Shown here in pieces: positions 47,391-63,335 of a DNA stretch of 64,000 nt; position 1 is the first letter of the stretch; each line of letters starts with the position of its first letter. The notes under the pieces were generated by a model. It ran no database searches, had not been told where the DNA came from, and saw only the letters and a list, made by a program, of their open reading frames with translations. Location of the stretch: positions 42,325,109-42,389,108 of the forward strand of contig CM067343.1 in assembly GCA_034190875.2 (NCBI GenBank). The letters are read 5' to 3'. The stretch comes from Urechis unicinctus. Lineage: Eukaryota; Annelida; Polychaeta; Xenopneusta; Urechidae. The position numbers and the translations under genes were made by a program.

Positions 47391-50300
47391 TGTCCCCTCC
47401 TTTTTACCTACTCTTTTATACCCCTCCCAGTGTTGAGTTAACTGGCCAGCATGTGATATTGGTGCCCTAGCATGGGCAGAATTGTTGACAGGAATAGGAT
47501 TTTACATCGTTTTCCACGTATCGGGAGTCTGAATGTGTATATTATGACCAATTTTATCTGTATTAGCTGGAGCCCGGTGTGTGGCGCTGTGGTTGTATTT
47601 ATTGTATTGCCTTGATTGTATCAACTCGTTCATAATAAAGTGATTATGCACATTTGTTATAATATAATCCTACATACTGAAATACGTATGGTGTTCCTGG
47701 GTTGTTTCAACATAGACACCAAACAACCTGTGGATCCTGTCTGTTTATATATGTGCTTCGTATAAAGGGTGGAATGCTTATTTTGAGTGATCAAAGCCAG
47801 TAAGGGGGAGGACATTGTCAGAACTTCTGTTAGCTATGTGGGTGACAAAAGTAGCCATTCCTCTCTCTCTGTCCACACTGTTGTTGTCAAATACTGCCCT
47901 TGCTGAGCCTTTCTTACACAATTGGTACAATGTGATGATAAAATGAAGTCGATGGAATCACCGTGACCAGTCCTTATACCGTGACCAGTCCGATAAGGAC
48001 GTGTCATGTTATACCTGCGTGGGAGGGCTGTATTTGCTCTGTCACAAACTGATCCGATGTCGTGTGATTCTAGTATCTTACACGCACTCCAGTCTAAAAA
48101 CATCTTTCGCCTGTAGCTAGAAATGCAGCTAGAAATAGAGACGTGTGACCAAAACGCCTCTTCAAGTTTTATGCTGGGCATTCACATCACTCCATGTAAT
48201 ATGCCGGAGAGGCAGTGGCGGTGTGGGAAGACGGTTATTTTATGAATACAATTGAAATCACGGACATTCAGAAATGGTAGTCGAAATGACAGGACCGGCA
48301 CAGTTGTATCATTATATTTCCGACGTAAAACAAGAGCCCAATGGTCTTGGGCTGGCTAGGTTGACGCTAATGGTCGTGGGCTGGCTAGGTTGACGCTAAT
48401 GGTCGTGGGCTGGCTAGGTTGACGCTAATGGTCCTGGGCTGGCTAGGTTGAGGCTAATGGTCCTGGGCTGGCTAGGTTGACGCTCTATTTCCCTAAGGCC
48501 TTTAGAGCGGGATGGTGAAGCTATCTGCGGCGTGAGACAAATGCCAGGCTTGCTGGTCATCGTCATACGAATTAAAATATAGTAAGCCTTGTTAATATCG
48601 TAGTCGTGTCAATATTGGCTTAGTCGCACACATCATTCAACAGATGTTATTCTTAGTGGTTGTCAGTGTTTATATGTAAACCAAATCCATGTCACGGAAC
48701 ATTGTCAAAATAAGGAATTTCCCTCGTCCCTGAGGCCTGTGACAGTCCTGCCAAATTAACATTACCAAATGTCTCATCGGCACTGGAGTTCCACTGGTGC
48801 CGAAATGATTATTCTTATTAGTATTCCGATAGGAATAGACAGACCACGTCAGCATCTCCCCAAAGTTAACCAGCAGTGATTTAACTGCCCTCATTATCTC
48901 TACAAATGACATCATCGTTTACATCGTTCATTGTGTTTACTGGCAAACTACCTGGGGTCAATAGAAGGTTATATTTAGTAGTTATATTGTACGCTCAATA
49001 GTTATCACAACCAACGCTTAACACGCTCTACTTAATATTGCCATCAATGTCGCATGATAATATGAAATATCTCTTCCCAAAACGCATCAACAACGCCTGG
49101 TGATAGAGCCACGCTGAATATCCATCACCGCTGAGCAAAAATCACCTATTATCACCACATTCCAATATTCTCCTCGTGTGTTGAGCGAGTGCCTCCTCCA
49201 GCTTGTGTGGGTTGAGGAGTCTTGTTAGCCTGTGTGCTCAGTGAGGCAGTAAGACCCAGGACCTCGCTGGGTAATCAACAAACCTGCCAGGTGAGAAGTG
49301 TGGGCGCGACACAGTCAACGCAACGCATACAGGTAAGTTGTATCCTTTCGAGCTGCTATATTACTGAATGTTCACCTGTAACTTGTACAATTAATGGACT
49401 ACAATTACGTATATGGCAGCCATTACTTGTTATTACCTGATATATGCCCTTGTTGCCCTTAGAGTTAGTTTTGATGTTAGAAAGGAGTGACCTAATGGTC
49501 TTTAACAGGAAAGGAAATACCGAAGTCGTCTTTCCTGTTGAACAGCTTCGCCTTTCTGTTTGAGTTCTTAAGGGGCCTTGGGAGTTATTGTTACTGTATG
49601 CGCTGGTGTTGACATCAAAGTCTCATACATCATATATGTACATTCCAAATCAATTATTTTGATTTGTAGCTAGTTATCACATGTTCCGCAACTATGTAGA
49701 ACACATGATCAGATTTCTTAGCCACCTATCCCTCCAGCCTAAAACTTCAGACATATCTCCTAAGACCCGACCGTTATCTGGTTTTATATTTACCACTTTA
49801 CAACAGATCTCACAGTCTAAACCGTATATACTTACATTGATAGAAACCCATGATTTTATTAGCCTTTCTCTGTATGAAGAGAAAGGTGATCGAGATAACA
49901 ATCGTTCTCACGTGACCTGAGGCCAACAGTCGTCACGCTCACGGGCGCATTGATTGCATGGTATTACAGTGAATCACTGTTCAGAAAACATGGCACATAC
50001 CTCACAGTCATTGCATTATGCCGATTTGATAAACACGTCTCACATCCTGGAATACTGGAACAGTAGCTAAATACCATGTTCTTATAAGGGACACGAACCT
50101 GCAGCAGTTGGCGCATTAACTGAATCGCCTGCTTTTTGGGTCCCTGTGCTCGAATGGAATTGTCGATTTTTTTATTTATTTGGACTACTTAAGCTATATC
50201 TGTTAACTTGCTATAACTAAATTTTTTGCCTTGTGAGAATTAAGCGTTGAGGAATGATTTTTTTGCCGCCATGTTTGTGACTTAAGTGTTGTAAAGCAGG

Positions 50301-50505
50301 TAAACTACCCGACTTTAATTCATGTTAAAAGTCATAACCCGTTAAGATATGGTATTGTAATGATGTAAAAGGCCGACGTGAATGTCACATCTTGAATGCT
50401 GAGAACTTGATGTGATGAATATACCCCAAGGTCAACAGCGCATTCCTGCCGCCACGAATCATTTGTCAATAATATTGCATGCGTCTGACTTTCTCTCGCT
50501 GAAGG
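47391..50505. other. intergenic between IPO9 and the LHFPL gene
   Basis: No coding gene supported. It holds a 29-bp minisatellite (48340-48484). A good splice donor, CATACAG|GTAAGT at about 49332, could end a 5' untranslated exon of the LHFPL gene, but I cannot prove it. Confidence 0.5.
48340..48484. repeat. 29-bp minisatellite, five units
   Basis: Five head-to-tail copies of AATGGTCGTGGGCTGGCTAG plus GTTGACGCT, with only one or two changes per unit. 5 x 29 equals the 145-bp span exactly. Confidence 0.95.
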
Positions 50506-50955
50506 ATGAGTTTGGTAAAGGCAACAGCCGTCCGTTATGAACAGGACAAGCATTATGTCGGATACGAGCGCCATTCGCGCGCTGTCGGCGTCATGTGGGC
50601 CATTTTCACCGTCTGCTTCGCCATCATCAACATAGTCGTCTTCGTGCAGCCACAGTGGGCTGGCGATACCCAAACGAGTCCTGGAACGGGATATTTTGGA
50701 CTCTATCAGTTCTGCGAGTTGTTCCGCTCCGGACAAGAGCTTCGATGTGAAGGAAGCTTGGGGGATTTTAGCACCCTGCTGAACGCACCGATGAAAGCAG
50801 CGACTGTGTTCATAGGAGTGTCTGCTCTACTTATCTTCATCTGCATCATATGTTTCCTGCTGTTTATCGTCCTCAGAGCATCCTGGGTTTATCTCATCTG
50901 TGGTTGGCTGCAAATACTGTCAGGTCGGTGGTGGTGGAGTCTTGATAATATTCAA

Positions 50956-51020
<65 letters not shown>

Positions 51021-51846
51021 ACAACAACAACAACAGCAACAACTATCATCATCATCATCATCATCGTCATAATTTGTTACTACTTACTTTATTTCAATAA
51101 AATATACCTGTCTACCATATATAACTCACCTGTCAATTGATGGCTTTCACACGGCGCCATTTCAAAGGCTCCATGAACTTCGAGCCGTGCGTTGCTTGCA
51201 GGAGTGTGCATGTTCCTGGGCTGTGTGATCTTCCCATCAGGATGGAACCACCCAAACATCGCCCGCTTGTGTGGCCAAGACACCGGCATCTACCGTATCG
51301 GCGAGTGTAACGTACGATGGGCCTATATTCTGGCCTGTATAGGCATTTTCGACGCTGTCATTTTGGCGTTTCTGGCATTTGTGCTTGCGAGTCGTCAAGC
51401 CCAAGAAGTGTATCAAAATCGCTTTAGCACAAAAGGTGCGTAATAGTGTTTGCGTGCATAGCGGCAGTCTGTTTGTATGTGAAATACTTGAAACATTTCG
51501 TAGACAATTGTTGAGTTAGCAGAAGTAATTTGATAGTCTGAATTTATTTATGTTCCAATATCACATTACATCCAATAAAATCATACAATGCTATTATTTT
51601 CGATTGGGGTATATTAAATACACTGATAACATTGGATTGACATTGAATACCCGCAGTATCTATAAACTCCACATTCCTCTGACAATGGCGTGTACAGGAC
51701 AACTCGCGTATGCTGATTCAACCAAGCCCTCTATGATCATCCAGCCTGCGGTCGTGGCACCAACACACCGCTATGTCGGCTCCGAATACTCTCACACGTC
51801 GAGCAAGCGTTCCAAGAGATCCCGTAGAAACAACTTCTCGCTGTGA
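50506..51846 (+). CDS. LHFPL-family tetraspan (LHFPL3/4-like)
   Basis: Four-pass membrane protein; vertebrate relatives assist GABA-A receptor clustering (LHFPL4) or hair-cell mechanotransduction (LHFPL5), so function here is inferred only by family. Exons 50506-50923, 51202-51435 and 51698-51846: 801 nt, 266 residues. It aligns with human LHFPL3/4 from [20 protein letters not shown] through [15 protein letters not shown] and [10 protein letters not shown] to [20 protein letters not shown]. Four hydrophobic segments lie at about 28-48, 100-122, 130-150 and 185-207. The C-tail is Ser/Arg-rich ([11 protein letters not shown]) and unlike vertebrate tails. Intron 1 holds a (CAT)n/(CAA)n run that, unspliced, would read as poly-His. 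AATAAA is at 51940-51945. Confidence 0.93.
50953..51068. repeat. (CAT)n-(CAA)n trinucleotide microsatellite
   Basis: About 22 CAT units, then CAA/CAG units, then more CAT units, inside intron 1 of the LHFPL gene. The donor at 50924 removes it from the protein. Confidence 0.95.
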
Positions 51847-54075
51847 AGCACATTAGCCCCCACTGCCACACTCTGTGCCATGTACTGCCACTCCGTCTCT
51901 TTTGATATCTCATTCTATATTCTAATGAGATGAAAATTAAATAAATGAACATATTTAACTGGGTAACAATATGCTTGCATTTCATCATTAAATGTTATGC
52001 ATACATCTTTATTTTTCATTCTTCTCGATGTATTGAATACTGTGCGTCTGTTTCCCAGGTCTAACTGAAAATGAAACGCGAGGTGCTCTTATTTCTATTG
52101 TACATACCTGCAAACTTACCTGTGCTATGCAGCTGTAAGATAACGCCATTCTACGTGTTGTGTAACGGTAAAGGGTCCAACTTGGATACAGCTTAGTGAC
52201 GTATTTATAGAGCGGTTATAACTTTTTATCATTTTTGCTGTACATTTGTAAAACATAAATATACCATATTGATAGCAACTATATTTGGACGGATACAACA
52301 GATTGAGCGAATGAAGCATTTGTATTGACCACCGCGGTCGTAACATAGCAATGAATCGACGCAGTTACTTAAATAACGTTATGACACAAAGGAATTTTGA
52401 CTACCAAATGAACACTTTATTCGACAATATGTTTGATACATAAACAATGACGGGGCTGTAAATTGTTGTGTATATTTGTTTTCACCAGTGTCTATATATC
52501 AGGCCGTAAGTAACTTGTTCTTATTGCGTATATCTACCATCCGTAATCTCCTTATAACGAGTAAGATCGGAATGTTGTTGAATCAAGCATCCAGAAATAA
52601 GTAAATATGAAATATCGATTTCATGCGTTATCTTCTTATCTATAGACTGCGGTATTGCAAATCAATATTCCTTCCCAATTAAGAATTTATTTTATTTCGC
52701 TGATATAAAACTAAGTGAATGGTTGTGGTTCTTCTGTCTTCTATCACTGTCTAATCATGACACTGGGTTCGATTTGTAATTTTGAATGCATGCCCATTTT
52801 CAACCGTGAAGTTTTCGCAAAAATGAGATTCGTACCAGCACCAAATCTCATGGGACAATGGCTTTGTCCAAATGTTCACCTCCTTCATTGCCATATGTCA
52901 CATAACTTAGATACGTCCCCAAGTGCACATTGATATTTAGATCTCTGAAAAATCGCATAATTTATCCATGGTTTTGTTATATACTTGTTTGTATGATAGC
53001 ATCACATTAGGCAGAATGGTGACATCACATGTGGCAGAATGATAGCATCACACGTGACAGCATAATAACATCAGATGTGATAGCATGCTAGTATAATACG
53101 TGATAGCATGGTAACATCACATATGACTGCCTGATAGCTTCACATGTGACAGCGTCACCAGCATACACATTGTCGACCACATTGGTGTGACACAATACGA
53201 TATTCATAGACCGTAATCAAATCAAAGTGCTAGTTATTAGCCCTCGTGCCTCTGAATATAAAGCTTAATCAGCAAAAATTTTATTTATTACATATATTAG
53301 AATGGAACAGCAATTACTTGCAAGGCCGCCAATTCCCAGTTTTTTGGCTAGAAATATTGACGATGATTCTTGCTCACGCATGATTCTGAAGTGTTTTAAA
53401 AAGACCTCAAGGAGAACATGGGATAAGGTGCAAATATTGCGCACTGTATCATTTGCACATTTTAAATTAGTACTTAGTAGATAAATCATAATTTTGAGTA
53501 CACGAATCTCAAATAGATGCTTGATTTATCAACAACAATCAAATGTATCAGGCCAATTGCTTTGACAGCGAAACATGTGAACATTTATTTGTTGTGTAAG
53601 TGGTAATTTACAGAGTGGCGTTTGGCAGTTGTATTATGTAATCTGCTTAACAGTGGTGTTGTTATCTGCCATGGCTGTTGTCTTGGTATGTTCACAATGC
53701 CAAGGGGTGCTTATATATGAAGAGTCAGTCTTTAATCACTACGCACGCGGTATACAATGAATGAAAGAAACGTATCCATATCATCTTGTCGATGCACCCT
53801 TAAACAGATTTCGACTTTATCTACGTATATGTCCTCCGGTGAATTATCAACTGATGGTCGTAGAAATCCGAACGCCCGCGTGAGCACACCTTGTCGAGTG
53901 TTGTATAAGTGTGTTCAATTATACAACAGTAGAGCAGATACTACACTCACGTTGACACTTGTAAGATAACGTAAATACACACAATGCGAAATGCTATTAT
54001 ATATAAAATCGCACAAAACATAATTGATATGATTCGAAGCAATGTGGCGTTTTAGGAAGTGTATATTACCGAGGA
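51847..54075. other. convergent intergenic region
   Basis: Between the LHFPL and MFSD4-like genes, which converge. Holds a degenerate 23-bp tandem repeat (52995-53155). No gene supported. Confidence 0.5.
52995..53155. repeat. degenerate 23-bp tandem repeat, about seven units
   Basis: Units resemble GATAGCATCACATGTGACAG plus CAT, with several differences each; CACATGTG and CACGTG cores recur. Confidence 0.8.
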
Positions 54076-57000
54076 CTATTCCTTGTTGATTTCCGTATCG
54101 GCGCATGGTTGCAGCTTGGTTGCTTCCAGCATAGAGTCAGTCTCACCTTCTACATACACTTTCGGTGGCGTTCGCTCTCGTTCTCCACGAGAGGACGCCA
54201 GTAGTTGCATACTGATGTACAAAACGGCCAGCGCGACAGAGAAGCCGAGGCGAACGTAGAGGATGGCGGAGGGACCGTAGTTGGTGTAGATGAAGCCACT
54301 CATCCACTCGAAGAGGTATCCTGAGCCACTCATACTGATGTTGGTGAGACTGACGACGATTGAGTAGAGGATGATGTAGCGATCTAACCAGGCGTACTGA
54401 CTGGGGAACATCGGACCGTTAAAGGCATTCCCTAGTAAAGTGAACACCCATAACATCGTCTTATCATGAATTCCAAGGAAAGCCATTCCTAATCCAGCCA
54501 GCAGATTCCCAGATACCTCTGTAATAAGAACAGCTTGGATGGGGAGACAGTGAGAACTTACAGTCGCTAGGGCTCTGCCACCCATGCTGGCCAAGTTAGA
54601 ACAGAACGTAAAGAGAACGGCTTCGCGTTTATCAAACCCTAAATCAGACTCACGAATGTAGGAGTACATTAGACCATTAATTCGTCCTGTTCCAATGGAA
54701 CCCGTCACAAAGAGACAGAAAATTGCCACAAGAACAGCTCCATACGTACTGGCTCCGCCTGAACACGAGCCAGGAGAGAAGATTTCTTTCATGCTCTTTT
54801 TGGCTTTCTTTGTTGTTGTAAAGATATTTTTAGGTGTCACAAAGTAGAGGATGACGCCAACCATCGCCGTGACAATTGTACAGGCTCCAATGATGATGTA
54901 TACGACGTGAACCCTTTCATCGGAGACTTCATCTACTTGAAAAATCTCCGAGGAGGAATTCCCAAGAGCGTCTATTGTTCCAGTTGTGTTAATGCAGTGA
55001 ACAGGCGCGGATGAGTTGCTTGAAATGCATGTCAGATTTGGAGCTTTGTCTGAGATGAAGGGGGCTGCAACAAGAGGGGCCAGAACCGTCCCCAAAGGAA
55101 AACCAAACATGATAGCATGCATCGGCATGGCCGACTTCTTGCCCCACAATGAAGTGGTAGATGAAACGTACACTGAAAATGGCAGAGGTACATTTTCAAC
55201 TAAACCGTTAAGTTCAATGAAAGTACAATTATTCTTTGAGATGATTACGTAATTGTTGATATTTAGAATATATATTCAAAGTACCTGGAGTGCCAAATCC
55301 TTGTCCAAGTCCCTGACCAAATGACATAACACCCAGGAAAAGAAGATTTATTCCAAAAGGGATGAAAAATGTAGAGGCTCCCATCACTAGTTCTGCCGTC
55401 ACCAGCCAGACTATCGTATACTCCTGAAACCGATCACTGATTATCCCTCCCAGCAAGGCGCCGAACAGATAGCCAAAATTTTTGATAGCCGTTGCCCTGG
55501 AGATTTCCTCCATGGTGCTCGTGTATCGGTATCGTAGATCCGGCAGTGTCGGTCCATTGACCGAGGTTATCATCCCCTAAAAGAAATACTTCGTTAATAT
55601 AACAAGTACTTTGAGAACACATAAATATTTAAAGCGCCTTCAGAATAAATTTGGTATTAAATCAAATCAAACCCTGTTGATTTTACCTACAAGAATAATT
55701 TGACATTGTAAATCGATGAGGAGCTCACAAAACAAATTAACTATTGTGTAACATAACTTTTCTAATCCTTTAATCGTCTTATCAGTTAACGAATGACATA
55801 CGGATGATAACGTTCTTCAGAAGATGGTTAAATAAAATTGTTTTATTATACGCCGAAGCCAAGGGGAGAAAAACGTTCTGGTGGTTTTATGCGGTATTGA
55901 TGAACTTGATAATAACAGTCAGTTATTGTACCCTGCTGCCTAGGCTTGAAAATATGATTATATAGAACACGAACTTCTAGAGCCTCACACGAAGTAGTGA
56001 TCGTTCGGCTCTTGTGGATATGGCAAGCAGGTTCAGTTAGTTGAAATCGTCATGTCTAGTTTGCAGATCACAGAGACAGAGACAGTCGGTACGTTGTATC
56101 TTCGACAATATGTCCTTCATTTATTGCTTGATGACAACTTAAACCAGTCTATCAGGTGGATTTGCTGCAGAAGACGCTCGTTTGTTCGGCTTTGCAGAAT
56201 GCTATTTTGGTATTTCTGCCCATTACTCGATGTGAGAATTTCTAGGTCCGTTCTCTGATCTCAACATTTTGATTATATAATTTCAGTATATCATCATATC
56301 TCTGTATTTGTTTCTAATTCGTTGGTGTTATTTTAGTGAGGTAGCAGATGAGGTGACAATCTAGCTACTAGTGTTAGAAAGTACGGCAGACAGTTGTTAG
56401 TTCAGATCATGACCTTCGACAACCTCCCGTAGTCCGCTCTGACTAGCCAACAATACGTTCCAATGTCACTTCAAGGTATACCGTGCATATATAAATTATC
56501 TAGGATATCTAACCAATGTTGACAAGACATTGATAAAGCGGCGTCAGTTGAAATGCATGAATATTTATCAGATTCGCCTGACCAGCTCCTTGTCAGCGCG
56601 TGGCGCCGCGTCCCTCCAGCGTGAACGCGTTCAAATGAGCGCAGATTCGTACGCTTATCTAACAATTGCAAGCTGCTGGGTTAACTACGCATAAATATCC
56701 TGTCTTCATTTCATAATGGCGGATCATAACAAGAACCTCTCCGTTTTGTGCTGTTCAAGAGTACTGTATTTAGCACCATCGAGTATCGATTTTGAAGCTA
56801 CCTTCCTTTACAGCGTGTCTCAACAAACACATAGAAAATTCCACCATGTATGACAAGTTGGAATATGAAAACTGTCTGCGTCCGGAATCTTTCATATAGG
56901 AACTCAGCAAGATCCTGGACTTGTTCGCTAAGACCATAAATTAAAGGGTAGACAAATGATGACAAAAACCTGCAATGACAGCTATATTGTGATGATATAG

Positions 57001-57590
57001 AAAATATATCAAAATATAAAAAAGTTGAAGAATTTAGAGAAGATTTGTCCGGTATCCACTATAAACGTATCAAATTGAACCATTTTGATCGAACATGAAA
57101 ATGTGCTTCAAGATCCCTTTCAAAGAATGTGCATATTTTCTCTCCAAATAAAAATGCGTGGAGAGAGATATTTTTATAACCCATGTGACACTGAGAAAAT
57201 AATCGTTCATTCAGGTTAGTTAGACCTAATGATATCATATGCGCATGACCCTCAAAAACAACTAATGATCAATCCACGACTTTTCGCCATCATTTAGTAT
57301 GCAAAATGGACGAAAATTTACGAAATTATTGTCTTTAACAAGCTCACAGCCAAATATTAGTTCGGATAGAACGAGATTTTCTCACCTAACATAATAAACA
57401 AAATGTGCTTTCCCTTAAACCACGTGTGAGTTGCAGCATTTCACGAAAACTGAACGAGATCGTGGGATATGAGAGAAGCGACGTTGATACTTACAGCACA
57501 TATGGCGTGGGTTACCAGGAAGACTGAGAGAACAAGTTTCAGACACAGGATCCTGCTCGCCGACATATCACTTGTATTTTTGGTACCCAT
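54076..57590 (-). CDS. MFS transporter, MFSD4/NaGLT1-like
   Basis: Plasma-membrane sugar-transporter relative of the MFSD4A/MFSD4B (sodium-dependent glucose transporter 1) family; substrate not shown. Exons in coding order: 57495-57590, 55285-55576 and 54076-55172; 1485 nt, 494 residues. TM1 is in exon 1 (LKLVLSVFLVTHAICA). Then follow GPTLPDLRYRY, a loop with NFGYLFGALLGGIISDRFQ (the MFS G..DR signature after TM2), FGQGLGQGFGTPG, WGKKSAMPMHAIMFGFPLG, an N-glycosylation-rich outer loop (NSS, NTT) and six more hydrophobic segments. The long exon covers the whole second half. The start is the ATG before GTKNTSDMSASRIL, giving a short N-terminus before TM1. Intron 1 is 1.9 kb with no recognised feature. 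Confidence 0.85.
55577..57494. other. intron 1 of the MFSD4-like gene
   Basis: 1.9 kb without a supported gene, repeat or RNA; short frames only. Confidence 0.6.
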
Positions 57591-59868
<2,278 letters not shown>

Positions 59869-61564
59869 ATGTCGAGAAACCTGAAAATATTATCAGCTCT
59901 CGGAATCGGTGCTTTCCTTGGCGTTAAAGTCGACAGAGCGTGGAAAAACACCAAGCTGGGCGATAATGAGGTGAAGAACCTTATTTATCATACAGGTCTC
60001 TCCGAAGCCGCTGTGCGACTTCTGCCTAAAGTTGCGGCATCGACCTTACCAGCTCATCCTGCTGATATAAATGCCTCACATAGATCAGGCCCAGGAAACC
60101 GTGTGTCACAGATCATGCGATATGGCTTCCCAGGTATGGATACAGTGAGAACCTATGATGATTTCGTCTTGTCCTACGACCGAAAGAAGCGTTTACCACA
60201 CTGGGTGTTTGAACACTTGACTCAAGATCGTGTCAAACGAAGAGACGATATTCAACGACAGTCTTCTAAATTCCAACCTGACGATTCTCTTCATCCGTAT
60301 TTCCGAGTCCAGAACGAGGATTATAAAGGAAGCGGTTATGACCGCGGACACCTGGCGGCCGCAGCCAATCACAGATGGTCCCAGACGGCGATGGATCAGA
60401 CCTTTCAATTGAGTAATATTGCCCCGCAGGTAAACTGATTGGAATGAATTCGTCGAAGGCCAGCTGCTTTTTTTTCTATTCCTCTATCCCCTCGTTATTG
60501 AGTATTTTTATGAGAAAAAAGACAATTCACACACCCAAACTCATGAACCTTTGTGAGAACATACAAACACATACTAAACAAATGTTTTCCACAGTGTTGA
60601 TACAATACATCCCTTGTTTTAGGGGAATCAAGAACATCTTTAATTATCACAGTTCAGTTCAACCTTTTTTCCTTGACTGCTTCCACATGGCACCCATTTT
60701 TTCAATTTTGAAACTATTTACTAAATTAGTTCTCACTTGTGGGTATAGGTAGGGGAAGGATTTAACCGAGATGCCTGGAATGAACTTGAGAAATTCGTTC
60801 GTCACTTAACCAAGCGCTACACTAATGTGTATGTGTGTACTGGTCCTCTCTTCCTCCCCAGGTTTGTTCAGTTTTGTTTGATGTTTTATGACTCAAGTAC
60901 CTGAGGTTTCAACGTTTCGCAGTCTGATGTGAGCGGTTATGGGAAGATGTCCAATTATCGCACGATTATTTGGTTACACTGATATTAAGTTATCACAGTT
61001 TGCTGGCGTTATGATGCTGTGTTGTCAAAAATAACCTTTGGCTGATGCGTTGTAAACCATTGGTTTTCGACGTCAAGGTCAGAATCGAAGGTAATATCTT
61101 CCTCACTTCTGATTACATTTACATTAAATCAATCATATATCTGAACGGTGATTGAGTTCTTGTATTAATAGAACAACGGCAACTAAGCGTTGTTGCCCAC
61201 TGACCACAATCGAGTTGCTCTTATCAGTTTTCGAATCCCTGTTTTTATTATTTTGTAGTGAACACTGCTTTTCTCCATACTGCGTTCCAGGAAAGAGACT
61301 AACGGTAGGCTGTATGTGAAGTACGAGGTTATCGGTAAGAACCACGTGGCTGTCCCCACGCACTTCTTCAAGGCCGTCGTCATGGAGAGAGAGAGCGAGA
61401 TGCATCTTCTCTCGTTCGTCATGCCCAACCAAGTGCTGCCCTCTAAGGTTGAGGTTGAGAACTATCTGGTTCCTGTAGAGACCATAGAAGGCGCTGCTGG
61501 TCTACTTCTGTTTGATTCTGTCCCCAAAACACAATTCAAGACAATAAATGGCAAGAAAGTATAA
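59869..61564 (+). CDS. ENDOG: endonuclease G, mitochondrial
   Basis: Sugar-nonspecific DNA/RNA nuclease of the mitochondrial intermembrane space, released to the nucleus in cell death. Exons 59869-60429, 60749-60861 and 61291-61564: 948 nt, 315 residues (human 297). A basic/hydrophobic N-terminus (MSRNLKILSALGIGAFLGVK) suits a mitochondrial targeting signal. The beta-beta-alpha-metal core is intact: GSGYDRGHLAAAANHRWSQ with DRGH at 158-161 (His161 the general base) and the metal-ligand Asn183 in LSNIAPQ. Further blocks: YVCTGPLFLPR, VIGKNHVAVPTHFFK and LVPVETIEGAAGLLLF. For exon 2 the acceptor at 60748 keeps frame; an AG four bases on does not. All key residues are present. Confidence 0.96.
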
Positions 61565-62178
61565 CACACGCCGACTATGAGTTGTTTACTATTTTTTGGG
61601 TTGACTGGTCATGTTTATTTGCGTTGCATCCTTACTATATCCATCTTTAAAACAGAGAAGTTGCTTGATTCTGGAGCAATGGTGATCTGTCACTGCGCAA
61701 CTCCCAATCATCGCATGTTGCCTGGACTCCTACCTGAATTAATATGGGTCTCTTGAGAAATGCAACTCGCTATATTTTGGGCATTAAGTCCTTTAACGAT
61801 TGCCAGTGTGTGCAGTTCCGACGTGTCTAGACCCTTTCTCTTTGCCACTAGTTTACAGTATTAATAACTATAAATTGACAACATTTTACAGTTATATACA
61901 TGGATGCACCGTCTGTTTATCCAAGCAACCTCAGGGGGGCGACGGAAAGTTGTTGTTGTGATTACAGTATGAATGACGGACATCATGTCAAGTAAATGGC
62001 ACTATCTCGAGATAAAACCGTTCAGTTTGTTAATATTGTAGGGTCATTAGTGCAATCACCGTCCGATGCTATGAGCGGTCCCGCGAACGTGTATCGTGCG
62101 TGAACCTGCTATGAAATGACACTCAAAGCCTGCCAGTTGGTTAGCTGCGGCATTTCTGTGCTAGTTCTTTCTTGATCA

Positions 62179-62265
62179 CCGCTTGTCGAGGACAAATGAC
62201 TCGTCATTGGGCCCGCTTGTCGAGGACAAATGACTCGTCATTGGGCCCGCTTGTCATGGACAGTA
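62179..62265. repeat. 34-bp tandem repeat, 2.5 units
   Basis: CCGCTTGTCGAGGACAAATG plus ACTCGTCATTGGGC occurs twice exactly; a third copy diverges after its first 15 bases. Confidence 0.9.
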
Positions 62266-63280
62266 GACTCTTCCTTGAGCCACTCAATGGACAACGTATA
62301 AAGATATCTTGGTGGTGAGGGGGCGGGAAGGCTATCCGGAAGAGGTCCGTTTTGAGCGCTGACTTAAACTTAGGCAGGGACTATTGCTATGAAACACAAA
62401 CCCGGTTATTTATGAAACGACTGCATCAGATTATCTGATCGAGGGGGAGACGAAATAGCATGAATACATTTAATAAGAAAAGGGACTGGGTGTTTACATG
62501 GAAGGAACTGGGTCAGATTAATGAGTCATCCCAGCGTAAACACACAATATACGGATCCTGGCCGAACACAAGATTACAACTCGCCTTTCAACAAGTTCAA
62601 CAAGTACACTGTGCTTCGCATTTCGCTTTTTGAGCTCTATTTTCAATTGCTGTAAGGTCAGACGGCCGAACTTATCCATAAGTGATGATTTTCTCCAATG
62701 TTATCAACGATGACCTGTGTGCGCGTGCGTAATGTGAAATATCAGACCGTTGTTCAAAAGAAATTTAATTACAAATTAATGACACAAACATACGGGAGAA
62801 ATAAAAACTTAGTCAAAGACTTCGCGTCGATATGATATTTCACCCAATTGCAATTTGTGAGCTTCATTCCTTAGCCAGCAGTGTAGACCAAAAGTTTATT
62901 AGATCGTGGTAAAAGCGATACCGCGAGACAGACATTTCATAATGATGCTCCAATCGACCGTGCACAATGTACGCCAGCCTTCTAGTTGTCATTATTTCTA
63001 CAAATCTCGAACATATCGTGTATCATTTTAGAGAAGGTATACGATCGACATGGACTGAGACCTTGTTTTGCGAGGAAGTGAAGCTTGTCGTAACTCCATT
63101 CACCATCGTTAAAGAATTTTATCAAATAGAACAGTATTTAATATGATCGTAGAAGAGCGGCCAGCGCGCTGCGTCGCTGGTTGTCTTTAAATGAGCTCTT
63201 TAAACTGGCTTGGCTAATTCCTTGTATCCGGCCTGGGAGGCGCGTGGACGGGCTAGCAGATGGACGGGTGGACGGGCTAC

Positions 63281-63335
63281 AGGGGGAAATTTACGACTTA
63301 CCCGTCCAATGGACGGGTGGACGGGTCTCTGGCTA
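63281..63335 (+). mobile_element. possible left end of a hAT-like element
   Basis: CAGGGGGAAATTTA is followed by ACCCGTCC and TGGACGGGTGGACGGGT, the same layout as the end of the element at 35344 (CAGGG..GAAATTA then a GC-rich palindromic motif). No partner end is visible in the remaining 700 bases. More TGGACGGG copies lie just upstream. Confidence 0.35.

Noticed and set aside
50923-51072. Poly-His tail on the LHFPL protein
   Set aside because: A good donor at 50924 and the conserved family sequence in the next exon show this is intron.
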